From SKKC01 sp046542845 (lineage in GTDB: Bacteria; Spirochaetota; Spirochaetia; DSM-27196; SKKC01): 64,000 nt of DNA. Shown here piece by piece: positions 33,806-42,794 of this stretch (position 1 is its first letter; each line of letters starts with the position of its first letter). The notes under the pieces are model-generated. The model ran no database searches, was not told where the DNA came from, and saw only the letters and a list, made by a program, of their open reading frames with translations. A program made the position numbers and the translations under genes. The stretch covers positions 1 to 64,000 of the forward strand of contig JBKHAN010000009.1 in assembly GCA_046542845.1 (NCBI GenBank). Reading direction: 5' to 3'.

Positions 33806-35134
33806 ATGCAACGATTCATTCTGCTTATCGGTCTGCCGTTTCTGATGGTAATTTCCTGCACCAGTACACGGTCTTTCGGCCCGTTTCCACCGTCGTCCAC
33901 GCCGGCGGAGGTCGGCGACGTCCTCTTCGTGGGCGAGGACGGCAATATTCACACCGTCGATTCCCGCACAGGAGACAGTGTCCAGCTGACGACCCTGAGC
34001 GAACGGTACGGAGGAACGCCGCACACGTACGACCAGCCGCACTGGTCACCGGACGGCCAACGGATAAGCTATGTGGCGACTCATCGGTCCGGCGATCGCG
34101 AACGGACGTACTATCTGTACGTACACGATTTAAGGGAGGGACGGGTCCTCACGCGTGAGATCGACGGTTCAAACCCTCCCGCGTATACGCAATGGGCGCC
34201 TGACAGCCGTCGGCTGTCCTTTCTGCGAAGCAGTGATGAGACCGGACTTCTGGAAATCGTCATCTGGGATGTTGAGACCGACGAGCAGATCGAAGTCCTC
34301 GACGACCGTCCGTTGTTCTGGGACTGGGGACCGACGGGCGGATTTCTCGTCGCGCACGGTGGCACATCTTCCATACGCGGCGGACAGGGACGCGTATCGG
34401 TCGTGCGCTTCGAGGCCGACGAGCCGCCGGCAGTCGAGGAACTGGACCTGGAAGCGGGCTATTTTCAGGTACCCGTCGTAGCTCCGTCGGGCGATGCGTT
34501 CGCCATAAACGTATTCAACGAAGAATTCGGCACAGCTTTAGGGATACACGACATAGAAACGGGTGAGATTCAATTACGGGGAGCGCTGTTCAGTGCCGGT
34601 GCCTTCGGATGGTCCCCGGACGGGGAGCGGATCGCATACATTACCGGCCTTCGGCGCCCTACCGGAGAGATAACCGGAAACCTTCGCATTGCCGAGCGGG
34701 AAAGCGGCGACAGACTCGTCTCGTCAGACGGGATCCTTCCGCCGGAGCAGTCCCTCGTCCAGGCCCCTTCGCTCGGTGGCGTGAACGCGTTCTACTGGAG
34801 CCCGGACGGGTCCATGATCGCCTTCTATCGAAGCGAACGCACTGAAGATGATAACGGCACGCTTGAACTGCGGGTGCGCCTTGGCTTCATAGACACAGTA
34901 AGCGGTCGGGCATTCGAACTGCCATCGCAGCGACCGACGGCCAGCCTCAGCGGAACGGTCATTCCCTACTTCGATCAATACAAGCGCTCCGGACACCTGT
35001 TCAGTCGTGAGGGCGGCAGCTTTCTCATGAATGTTCGAACCGAAGACGGCCGGCCGGGCATTTATCTTGTGGACACCGGTGATCTCTCATCGCGACTGAT
35101 TGCGCACGGGCACATGCCGGTGTATCGTCCGTGA
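33806..35134 (+). CDS. TolB-like beta-propeller lipoprotein
   Basis: A 442-residue exported protein. It has a signal peptide with lipobox (LMVISC, Cys near residue 17) and at least five WD40-like/TolB-type blades marked by repeated SPDG, APDSRRLSF and SPDGERIAYI segments. Such propellers usually bind peptides or proteins in the periplasm. Its TGA overlaps the GTG of the following decarboxylase gene, so the two are coupled, though their functions do not obviously match. It is divergent from the rhomboid. Confidence 0.85.
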   Translation: MQRFILLIGLPFLMVISCTSTRSFGPFPPSSTPAEVGDVLFVGEDGNIHTVDSRTGDSVQLTTLSERYGGTPHTYDQPHWSPDGQRISYVATHRSGDRERTYYLYVHDLREGRVLTREIDGSNPPAYTQWAPDSRRLSFLRSSDETGLLEIVIWDVETDEQIEVLDDRPLFWDWGPTGGFLVAHGGTSSIRGGQGRVSVVRFEADEPPAVEELDLEAGYFQVPVVAPSGDAFAINVFNEEFGTALGIHDIETGEIQLRGALFSAGAFGWSPDGERIAYITGLRRPTGEITGNLRIAERESGDRLVSSDGILPPEQSLVQAPSLGGVNAFYWSPDGSMIAFYRSERTEDDNGTLELRVRLGFIDTVSGRAFELPSQRPTASLSGTVIPYFDQYKRSGHLFSREGGSFLMNVRTEDGRPGIYLVDTGDLSSRLIAHGHMPVYRP

Positions 35135-36378
35135 GTTTCATGACCCTGATTGCCGACCGAAACAATTTGACGATACACTCCGATCTTGTGAACACCATGA
35201 ACGAAACCTACTATTTCCCCCTGGATCGATTCATTCAGCAGGACCGCATGGCGCGAATAAAAGCCTTTGCACAGGACAGGGAGACGCCCTTTCTTGTCAT
35301 GGATCTCGACCTTATTCGGGAGCGCTATGAGCTGTTTCAGAAAGCCATGCCGTTCGCCCGTGTCTACTTCGCGGTGAAGGCGAACCCTATGGACGAAGTC
35401 ATTGAGCTCCTCAGGGATCTCGGCAGCAACTTCGATGTGGCAACTCGCTACGAGCTCGACCAGCTCCTCCGACTGGGCGTCGAGCCTGAGCGAATGAGTT
35501 ACGGCAACACCATAAAAAAACGGGCGGACATCGCGTATTTCTATAAGCACGGTGTGCGACTGTTCTGCAGTGACAGTTTCGAAGACACACAGAACATCGC
35601 CGACAACGCCCCGGGATCGAAGGTCTTTTTTCGTCTTATCACTGAAGGCACCGGGAGCGACTGGCCCCTTTCCCGGAAGTTCGGGGCTCACTCAGACGTT
35701 CTGTTCAACCTCGCGCTCCGTGCCCGCGACCTTGGCCTCGTTCCCTGGGGCTTGAGCTTCCATGTCGGAAGTCAGCAGCGCGATATCGGTCAGTACGACG
35801 ACGGGATCTCCCGCGCGCGCTACCTGTTTACCTGCCTCCGCGACGAAGGTATAGAGCTCAAAATGATCAACATCGGCGGCGGGTTCCCGGCAAACTACGT
35901 CGATCCGACGCTGCCCATGGAGACCTACGCAAGCGAGATCAAGCGCTTCCTGCACGAAGACTTTGGAGAAGAGCTGCCGGAGGTGCTCATTGAACCGGGG
36001 CGCGGCATGACCGCCGACGCCGGCGTTCTCGTCTCCGAAATCGTTCTGGTTTCCAAGAAGGCCAAGAACGGCTTGTACAGGTGGGTCTTTCTCGATGTCG
36101 GGATGTTTGGCGGGCTTATCGAGACCTTCAATGAAGCGATTCGGTATCCGATCTATTTTGATAAGACGGGCAAGTCCGAGGAAATTATCCTCGCCGGTCC
36201 GACGTGCGACAGCATGGACATCATGTATCAGAACTTCCGCTACCGCATGCCTCACACCTGCGGCATCGGAGACCGCGCCTACATCCTCTCCACCGGTGCG
36301 TACACGCAGAGCTACAGCTCGGTCAACTTCAACGGGTTCCCGCCGCTTAAAGCCTATGTGCTTCCCACGACGCAATGA
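35131..36378 (+). CDS. Ornithine/lysine decarboxylase (fold-type III PLP enzyme)
   Basis: A 415-residue alanine-racemase-fold decarboxylase (group IV). The PLP lysine lies in YFAVKANP, the glycine loop is INIGGGFPANY, the phosphate-binding segment is EPGRGMTADAG, and the dimer-donated Cys-Asp pair is in GPTCDSMD. These residues fit ornithine or lysine decarboxylation to putrescine or cadaverine; the specificity loop does not let me choose. The GTG at 35131 overlaps the lipoprotein stop. An in-frame ATG at 35197 (MNETYYFPLD) is an alternative start nearer the conserved region. The end overlaps rlmE by 4 nt. Confidence 0.88.
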   Translation: MSFMTLIADRNNLTIHSDLVNTMNETYYFPLDRFIQQDRMARIKAFAQDRETPFLVMDLDLIRERYELFQKAMPFARVYFAVKANPMDEVIELLRDLGSNFDVATRYELDQLLRLGVEPERMSYGNTIKKRADIAYFYKHGVRLFCSDSFEDTQNIADNAPGSKVFFRLITEGTGSDWPLSRKFGAHSDVLFNLALRARDLGLVPWGLSFHVGSQQRDIGQYDDGISRARYLFTCLRDEGIELKMINIGGGFPANYVDPTLPMETYASEIKRFLHEDFGEELPEVLIEPGRGMTADAGVLVSEIVLVSKKAKNGLYRWVFLDVGMFGGLIETFNEAIRYPIYFDKTGKSEEIILAGPTCDSMDIMYQNFRYRMPHTCGIGDRAYILSTGAYTQSYSSVNFNGFPPLKAYVLPTTQ

Positions 36379-37010
36379 AGCACAAACCCGACCACTACAC
36401 CGAGAGAGCGCGCAAAGAGGGGTTCCCGGCGAGGAGCGTCTACAAGTTCGATGAACTTCAACATCGATTCAGCCTTGTCCGCCGCGGCGACGCAGTACTC
36501 GATATTGGAGCGTCGCCGGGAAGCTGGACGCTGCGACTTCTCGAGATCGTCGGAAAGGGGGGAGTGGTCGTTGCACTCGACCGCAAAGAACTGCCGGAGC
36601 TCTCGCGCGCCGGGAAAACCGCCGTATGCCTGCAGATGGACATAACCAATCCGGAAGAGCACGGAGTTCTCAACCGCTTCGCTCCGTTCGACGCTATTGT
36701 CAGCGACGCGGCTCCGAACACAAGCGGACACCGTACCCTCGACACCGCCAGATCGGCCGTTATCGTCGAATCATCGCTCGCGCTTACCGCACGCCTGCTG
36801 AAAAGCGGCGGTAACGCGGCGTTCAAGCTCTTTCAGGGCGGGGACGAGCAAAGCATCCTTTCGACGGCGAGAACGATGTTCGACAAAGCCCGCATCGTCA
36901 AACCAAAAGCCTGCCGCGACGAGAGTTTCGAGGTTTTTCTCGTGTGCACCGGGAAGAAGGCGGGCCTTGACGGCAGCGAAGCACCGTCTGAGGCGATGCA
37001 CGAGGCATAG
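36375..37010 (+). CDS. rlmE: 23S rRNA 2'-O-methyltransferase (RlmE/FtsJ family)
   Basis: A 211-residue SAM-dependent methyltransferase that modifies U2552 of 23S rRNA in E. coli. The K-D-K-E tetrad positions are visible: Lys in RSVYKFDEL, Asp in VSDAAPN, Lys in NAAFKLFQG and Glu in SFEVFLV. The SAM loop is LDIGASPGSWT. The C-terminal 20 residues are a poorly conserved tail. The start overlaps the decarboxylase stop by 4 nt; 60 bp separate it from the P-ATPase. Confidence 0.94.
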   Translation: MKHKPDHYTERARKEGFPARSVYKFDELQHRFSLVRRGDAVLDIGASPGSWTLRLLEIVGKGGVVVALDRKELPELSRAGKTAVCLQMDITNPEEHGVLNRFAPFDAIVSDAAPNTSGHRTLDTARSAVIVESSLALTARLLKSGGNAAFKLFQGGDEQSILSTARTMFDKARIVKPKACRDESFEVFLVCTGKKAGLDGSEAPSEAMHEA

Positions 37011-37070
37011 AAACAGCACACACATCGCCTTTGCTTCACGCCCGCTACGTATAGCGATACTATTGAAGGC

Positions 37071-39683
37071 ATGAGCGATAACGACTCCGCGTTCACAAAA
37101 CCGGCGGCTGATGTACTCGAAGCGCTTCACGTCGACCCGGAGCATGGTCTGTCGACAGAGGAAGCGCATACCCGCCGGGAACAGTTCGGCCTTAATCGCA
37201 TCGAAACCGGCGCGCGCAGCGGGACCTGGGAGATCCTCCTGAACCAGCTCAAAAGCGTGGTTATCATGCTCCTCATAGCCGCAGGCGCACTCGCTGCTGT
37301 TATGGGCGAAATCCCCGAACTCATTGCCGTGATCCTCGTGGTCGTCGTGAACACCTCGCTCGGATTCTTCACTGAGCTGAAAGCGGTGCGCACGATGGAC
37401 GCGCTGCGCGAACTGGGGCAGTCGCGCGCACGAGTGCTCAGGGACGGTACTGAACAGGACATCAACGCTACGGAGGTCGTCCCCGGAGACATTCTGATGC
37501 TCGACGTCGGCGATTTTCTCTCCGCCGATGCACGTGTTCTCAGCACCGAGCGACTGAGCGTAGACGAATCATCGCTCACCGGCGAGTCCGTCCCGGTCAG
37601 CAAAGCTCCCGATGCCGTCGACGATCCTGAGACCCCGCTCGCTGAACGAAGCTCTATGGTCTACAAAGGAACTACGGTCACAGACGGATACGCCCACGCG
37701 GTTGTTACCGCAACCGGTATGCACACCGAGCTCGGATCGATTGCGTCAAAAACCCGTGACGCGGACGCCGGGGTTGCACCGCTGCAAAAACGGATGAATG
37801 AACTCGGAAACCGGCTCGCGTGGATCACGATCCTTCTGGCGCTTGCGGTCGCGGGTCTCGGTCTGTGGTCGGGCAAAGACATCCGGGAAGTCGTAGAGAC
37901 CAGCATCGCTCTTGGCGTGGCTGCCATTCCCGAAGGGCTCCCCATCGTTGCGACCATTGCGCTCGCCCACGGAATGTGGCTTATGGCGCAGCACAAGGTT
38001 GTCATGAACCGGCTCACCGCCGTCGAAACCCTCGGTTCCACCAGGATCATTTTCACCGACAAGACCGGCACGCTGACGCAAAACAGCATGGAGGTACGTC
38101 GGGTCGTAACACGGGATGGACAGGAGCACGAGCTCACGGAGGACGCGACGCTTCCGGATACGGCACAGACAGTGGTTGAACTGGGCGTCCTCTGTAACAA
38201 CGCCGACCTCGACGACGGCACCGGTGACCCCATGGAGTCTGCGCTTCTGCGAGCGGGACAGCAGCTATCAAAGTCGCGCGACGAACTGATAGAGGCCCAG
38301 CCCGAAGAGCGCGAGGTGGACTTTGATCGGGAGACGATGATGATGGCTACCGTACACCGGCAGTCGGACGGGCAGTTTCGCTACGCGATTAAAGGGGCTC
38401 CTGAGGCCGTGCTTCATGCGTGTAACGATATTGACAACGTCGATTCGTGGACAGACCGCGCGAATGACCTCGCCGGCCAGGGACTGAGGGTACTCGGGTT
38501 CGCTGAGAAACACGGTGGCTCGGCGGACGAGGAACCCTACGAGGGACTGAGCTTTCGCGGTTTCGTCGGTATGGAGGACCCGGTGCGCGAGGATGTCAAG
38601 GAGCCGCTGTCCATCTGCCGCGATGCGGGAATCAGGGTCATTATGGTCACCGGGGACCAGCCTGCGACCGCTCGCGCGATCGCGCGCGAACTCAACCTCC
38701 TGCAGGATGCCGACGGCAATGAACTCGAGGTTCATACGGGCCGGGATATACAGAATGCATCGCGCGAGGAACTTGAGCAGATGGTTCGTCGAACGGCGGT
38801 ATTCGCGAGGGTGTCCCCGGAGCAGAAACTCGATCTGGTCGGCCTCTTCCAGGATAGTGCGGAGACGGTAGCGATGACCGGCGATGGTGTAAACGACTCG
38901 CCGGCGCTCAAACAGGCGGATATCGGCATTGCCATGGGGAAACGGGGAACAGACGCAGCACGGGAAGCGGCGGAAATGATCCTGGGCGACGACGCGTTCA
39001 GTTCGATCGTACGCGCGGTTCGCCGGGGCAGGGTCATCTACAGTAACATTCGCAAATCGATCATGTTCATGCTCTGTACCAACGTATCGGAGATTTTTGC
39101 GGTCGGCGTCGGAGCAGTCAGTTTTCTCGGTATTCCGTTGACTGCGATGCAGATTCTTTTTCTGAACATGCTCACGGACGTTTTTCCAGCACTGGCGCTT
39201 GGAATAGGCAAAGGAACCCGGAGTGTAATGGACGCTCCTCCGAGACCTCCGGATGAACCGGTCCTGACCCGAACGCATTGGCTTACCATAGGGGCCTGGG
39301 CGTTTATCGTTGGATCGGTCGTGCTCGCAACCACCTGGGTCGCCTCCGGACCGATGGGTCTCGACGCAGAGGCATCGACGACGCTGTCGTTTCTTACCCT
39401 TGGATTCGCGAAACTCTGGTTTGTGTTCAATCTTCGAGACCGGAAAACGACCCTGTGGAGCAACACGGTCGTCAGAAACCCGTGGGTCTGGGCTGCCGTC
39501 GTCTTCTGCGCCGCTCTGCTCGTCGCCGCGGTTTATATACCGCTTGTCTCCGACGTACTCCCGGCAGCGCAACCCACGACACAGGGTTGGATACTCGTCC
39601 TCGGCATGAGTGCGATTCCCTTCGTTATCGGTCAGATATGGATCGAGGTCCGTTCTCTGTCTGTCGGCAGACGGTCGGCATGA
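37071..39683 (+). CDS. P-type Ca2+-transporting ATPase (P2A-like)
   Basis: An 870-residue P-type pump. The actuator motif is LTGESVPV, the phosphorylation site FTDKTGTLTQN, the hinge MTGDGVNDSPALKQADIGIAMG, and there are about ten membrane helices. The ion site resembles SERCA/PMCA enzymes: AAIPEGLP in TM4, NVSE in TM5 and NMLTD in TM6, so Ca2+ export is most likely. The N-terminus is of the P2 cation-ATPase type and no heavy-metal CxxC domain is present. The stop codon lies within a perfect hairpin. Confidence 0.92.
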   Translation: MSDNDSAFTKPAADVLEALHVDPEHGLSTEEAHTRREQFGLNRIETGARSGTWEILLNQLKSVVIMLLIAAGALAAVMGEIPELIAVILVVVVNTSLGFFTELKAVRTMDALRELGQSRARVLRDGTEQDINATEVVPGDILMLDVGDFLSADARVLSTERLSVDESSLTGESVPVSKAPDAVDDPETPLAERSSMVYKGTTVTDGYAHAVVTATGMHTELGSIASKTRDADAGVAPLQKRMNELGNRLAWITILLALAVAGLGLWSGKDIREVVETSIALGVAAIPEGLPIVATIALAHGMWLMAQHKVVMNRLTAVETLGSTRIIFTDKTGTLTQNSMEVRRVVTRDGQEHELTEDATLPDTAQTVVELGVLCNNADLDDGTGDPMESALLRAGQQLSKSRDELIEAQPEEREVDFDRETMMMATVHRQSDGQFRYAIKGAPEAVLHACNDIDNVDSWTDRANDLAGQGLRVLGFAEKHGGSADEEPYEGLSFRGFVGMEDPVREDVKEPLSICRDAGIRVIMVTGDQPATARAIARELNLLQDADGNELEVHTGRDIQNASREELEQMVRRTAVFARVSPEQKLDLVGLFQDSAETVAMTGDGVNDSPALKQADIGIAMGKRGTDAAREAAEMILGDDAFSSIVRAVRRGRVIYSNIRKSIMFMLCTNVSEIFAVGVGAVSFLGIPLTAMQILFLNMLTDVFPALALGIGKGTRSVMDAPPRPPDEPVLTRTHWLTIGAWAFIVGSVVLATTWVASGPMGLDAEASTTLSFLTLGFAKLWFVFNLRDRKTTLWSNTVVRNPWVWAAVVFCAALLVAAVYIPLVSDVLPAAQPTTQGWILVLGMSAIPFVIGQIWIEVRSLSVGRRSA

Positions 39684-39693
39684 TTATGCCGAC
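39674..39693. terminator. Perfect hairpin between convergent P-ATPase and polyprenyl synthase genes
   Basis: GTCGGCAT (39674-39681), loop GATT, and ATGCCGAC (39686-39693) form an 8-bp perfect stem that contains the P-ATPase stop codon. The following bases are A-rich on the plus strand, not T-rich. It is well placed as a bidirectional terminator. Confidence 0.65.
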
Positions 39694-39707
39694 CAACAAA
39701 TCGTAGA

Positions 39708-40778
39708 TCAGCTCTGACGACGCTCAAGGTGGTCGAGTATGCTTCGAAGCGCGTCGGCTGACATCCCCGCAGGAAGCCCGGCAAATTCAGCCTTCGCACG
39801 ATCGAGGTAGACACCCGCCTGCTGCGTCGCAGCATCAACACCGCCCCGCACTCGCACGTCCGCGAGTATGGTCTGCACGATCTGCCGCCTTGAGCGTTTC
39901 GGCGCCGACTCCACCGAGCGGTGCCAGGCAGCGAGCTCGGTTGGGCCCGCTGCCGCCTCAATGAGTGGCAGCGTAACCGTCCCGGCGAGCAGGTCGCCCC
40001 CGACCGGTTTCCCCGTTACACTCGGGTCGCCGGATACGTCAAGAACATCGTCCTGTATCTGAAATGCGGTCCCCAGACAGTAGCCGATCCGTCTCAGGCG
40101 CTGAAGGAGCTGCTCGGAGGCACCGTGTTCACTCGCACCGAGGACCAGCGAGAGCATAAACAGAGCGGTGGTTTTCCCGAAAATTCTCCGCATGTATTCC
40201 CGACGCGTCAGCGCCGGTGCTTCGGCGTTCCGGAGCTCCGACTCGCACATCCGGGATACACCACGGGCCAGAATCCGGGCCTGACGTGGTGACGCGTGAT
40301 CGGCGAACAGTTCAAAGGTCAGACTGAACAGGAAATCTCCCATGAGCACCGCATCATGAACTCCGTACTGTTTATGAAGTGCGATCCGCCCCCGGCGGTG
40401 CGATGCCTGATCGAGTATATCGTCGTGGATAAGCGTTGCCGCGTGCAGCAGCTCTACTCCGGCGGCCAGCCGTATTGCACTGTCTGGTGTTTCCTTCTGC
40501 TCGTCCTCTATCCCACCGTTCACTGCCGCGGCCATGCGTGCCCCGATGACGACCAGAGCCGGGCGCAAACGTTTACCGCCACCACGGACGAAGCCCTGCA
40601 GTCCCTCACGAATGCGGAATGACTGACGGTCGAGTTTGCGTCCGATTTCGAGGTCCGTGCGATTGAGATCGTACTGCAGTAACGGAAACTGCCCCCAGAA
40701 TGTACCAGGGGCAGCGTGATATGACGAGATTACGGGCGAGGTTCGCCGGTGTACAGATACGTCCGTTTGGCTATCCAT
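39708..40778 (-). CDS. Trans-polyprenyl diphosphate synthase (IspA/IspB family)
   Basis: About 356 residues of the all-alpha isoprenyl synthase fold. It has the two Asp-rich motifs DDILD (LIHDDILDQASHRRG) and FQIQDDVLD, plus the substrate segment GGGKRLRP. The chain length is probably medium to long (quinone or undecaprenyl-type side chain); a supply for carotenoids is possible. An ATG at 40778 with GGTGG upstream is my preferred start; GTG 40805 is the alternative. Either way the gene overlaps the end of the NDH-2/DoxX gene by 50-76 nt, so the true start could also be a downstream rare codon. Shared transcription with ndh suggests a quinone link (inference). Confidence 0.85.
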   Translation of the reverse strand: MDSQTDVSVHRRTSPVISSYHAAPGTFWGQFPLLQYDLNRTDLEIGRKLDRQSFRIREGLQGFVRGGGKRLRPALVVIGARMAAAVNGGIEDEQKETPDSAIRLAAGVELLHAATLIHDDILDQASHRRGRIALHKQYGVHDAVLMGDFLFSLTFELFADHASPRQARILARGVSRMCESELRNAEAPALTRREYMRRIFGKTTALFMLSLVLGASEHGASEQLLQRLRRIGYCLGTAFQIQDDVLDVSGDPSVTGKPVGGDLLAGTVTLPLIEAAAGPTELAAWHRSVESAPKRSRRQIVQTILADVRVRGGVDAATQQAGVYLDRAKAEFAGLPAGMSADALRSILDHLERRQS

Positions 40779-42676
40779 GTGCTGTTCCACCAGTTTTTCA
40801 GCCACCTCATAACATAATGGTCAAGACCCAGACCTCTTCCGGCGCCTCCCATGAGAACGAGCGCTGCAGACATGTACCAGTACAGCTCCACATTACCCCA
40901 GCCGGATATAATGAAGAACCCTGCCATTGCGATCGAACCGGCAGCGGCGAGGAATGTAAACAGACCAAGGATCAAGCAGACACCAAAGAATACCTGCGCA
41001 ATAACAGCCCCGATCTGAGCTCCGTAGGCAACAAGCGGGTGTATGCTCAGAATTGTTTCGGCGAACCACTCGTAGAGTGCGATCGGCTCACTCAGGATGG
41101 ATGTCTGCCAGACACCGCTGTGTCCCATACCACCAGGCGTAGCGCTGGTGGCTGTGCTGACTTCATCTGTCAGGGACGGAAGAAAAATATTATTTGACGA
41201 TGGTTGGAGTATTCCGTTCGGTCCTGGATCCAACCAGCCCGTAGAGACCTTGTACAGACCCTCGGACAACCATTTATACCCGAGCCAGACGCGAAGCGGC
41301 AGCGCCCAGTACACCGGAATCTTGTATGAGAGGTGCTCCCTGGTCATGGTTCGACCGTCTTTCACGTCGAGGAACTGTCCTCGAATGTACTCCCAGACCG
41401 CGTTCACTCCGGCAACACCAAAGAGGTAGTGCAGGTTAATGAGATGCTTTACGCCCAGCGCGAGAAAACCGCTCATACTGATACCACCGACGTGCGCCAC
41501 ACCGACCTTGCTGCCGAGCGACACCATATGACCATGGTAGTTGCTCTTGAACGGCTTCATGGGCTTACGCTCCATGTCGGCGATAATGTTATGCGCCGCG
41601 ACGTCTGCAGTTTGAAGCGCAGTCTCGACAATCTGGGGCAATACGGTTTCGTTCTCGACGAACCAGATCATGTCGCCGACCATGAATACGTTTTCGTAAT
41701 CCACGCTCTGCATGTACTCGTTGACCTTGATGCGTCCACGTTCGCCGGCGATGCACATTTCGTCTTCTTCAAAACTGCAACCGGCCATGCCATGTATGCC
41801 TTCGGGGGAAGCCTGCACCGCCCCGGCGCTCGGTGATACCGAGCCCTTGGTCAGGTTGACCTTGGAGGTGAACTCCGATCCATGCACACCGGCTGTCCAG
41901 ATGAAGGTTTCGGTCTTGATGGGATCCTGCCCCTCAAGCTCAACAACACCGGGCTTTGCACCGGTGATTTTCGTGCTGAGCATAAAGTCGCAGCCATGCT
42001 TCTCGAGGTACTTCTGAGACTTCTTCTGAAGTTTCACCGGCATTGTCGGGAGAATCGCGTCCTTCATTTCGATGACGGTGATCCGGACTTCCGTCGGATC
42101 GATGTGGTACTCCCGGGCGAGTATGTCGCGTCGCTCAAAGAGCTCTCCGGCAAGTTCGATACCCGTAAAACCACCACCTGCGATGGTGAAGTTCAGGAAG
42201 CGCATGCGCTTTTCGCGATCCGGCTCGCGTGCTGCGCGTCGGAACGCATCTTCTACGTGATCGCGGATTCGAAGCGCGTCTTCGAGACTCCAGCAGGTAA
42301 AGCAGTTTTCCTGTACCCCGGGTATGCCGAAGAACTCAGGTTGCGCACCGGCACCGATCACCAGGTAGTCGTATTTGTACTCGTAGTGGTCCGACTTGAG
42401 CTTCTTCCCCTCAAAGTCGATGCCTTCGATCTCATCGATGACGACCTTTACCTTTGTGCCGCTGAAAATCTTGAAAAAGCTCACCTTGACCGCTTCCGGT
42501 TCAACGCGGGTTGCCGCCACTTCATGTAACTCAGTCAGCAGCGTGTGATAGGGATTTTTGTCTATCAGGGTGATCTCTACGTTCGGATTCCTGCGGTATT
42601 GCTTGTTAAGCTTTTTGGCGGCTTCAACGCCACCGTAACCGCCGCCTAAGACGACGATCTTCGTTGTCGCACTCAT
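40730..42676 (-). CDS. Type II NADH dehydrogenase fused to a DoxX-like membrane domain
   Basis: A 648-residue protein. Residues 1-430 are an NDH-2/FAD pyridine nucleotide oxidoreductase: FAD loop VVLGGGYGGVEAAKKL, NAD loop IAGGGFTGIELAGELFER, FAD site NVFMVGDM. From about 430 to 640 there are several hydrophobic helices of the DoxX/DoxD type (PLRVWLGYKWLSEGLYKV, LIHPLVAYGAQIG-like segment, FFGVCLILGLFTFLAAAG). The fused domain would anchor the enzyme and place it by the quinone pool. NADH is oxidised without proton pumping, in contrast to the energy-linked pnt operon nearby. A GGAGGA ribosome site precedes the ATG. Confidence 0.88.
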   Translation of the reverse strand: MSATTKIVVLGGGYGGVEAAKKLNKQYRRNPNVEITLIDKNPYHTLLTELHEVAATRVEPEAVKVSFFKIFSGTKVKVVIDEIEGIDFEGKKLKSDHYEYKYDYLVIGAGAQPEFFGIPGVQENCFTCWSLEDALRIRDHVEDAFRRAAREPDREKRMRFLNFTIAGGGFTGIELAGELFERRDILAREYHIDPTEVRITVIEMKDAILPTMPVKLQKKSQKYLEKHGCDFMLSTKITGAKPGVVELEGQDPIKTETFIWTAGVHGSEFTSKVNLTKGSVSPSAGAVQASPEGIHGMAGCSFEEDEMCIAGERGRIKVNEYMQSVDYENVFMVGDMIWFVENETVLPQIVETALQTADVAAHNIIADMERKPMKPFKSNYHGHMVSLGSKVGVAHVGGISMSGFLALGVKHLINLHYLFGVAGVNAVWEYIRGQFLDVKDGRTMTREHLSYKIPVYWALPLRVWLGYKWLSEGLYKVSTGWLDPGPNGILQPSSNNIFLPSLTDEVSTATSATPGGMGHSGVWQTSILSEPIALYEWFAETILSIHPLVAYGAQIGAVIAQVFFGVCLILGLFTFLAAAGSIAMAGFFIISGWGNVELYWYMSAALVLMGGAGRGLGLDHYVMRWLKNWWNSTWIAKRTYLYTGEPRP

Positions 42677-42722
42677 TCATTCCTCCATGAATAATAATGG
42701 AAATATGCGGAATATGATAAAC

Positions 42723-42751
42723 ACGCTACACGTTAACGTGATCACTGTAAA
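42723..42751 (-). promoter_or_regulatory. Candidate ndh promoter with overlapping palindromes
   Basis: On the minus strand TTTACA (plus 42746-42751) and TAGCGT (plus 42723-42728) are exactly 17 bp apart. The spacer is filled by the 12-bp perfect palindrome CACGTTAACGTG (42729-42740), which overlaps the 8-bp palindrome GTGATCAC (42738-42745). A repressor or redox regulator binding there would block the promoter. The -10 is weak (3 of 6). Confidence 0.4.
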
Positions 42752-42794
42752 GAATCAGACGCCTCACTGAGCGATAAGCTTCGCGTATTTGCCT

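Noticed and set aside
33722..34042. N-terminal extension of the rhomboid protein
   Set aside because: The open frame upstream of ATG 33721 is antisense to the TolB-like lipoprotein's signal region and does not resemble rhomboids.
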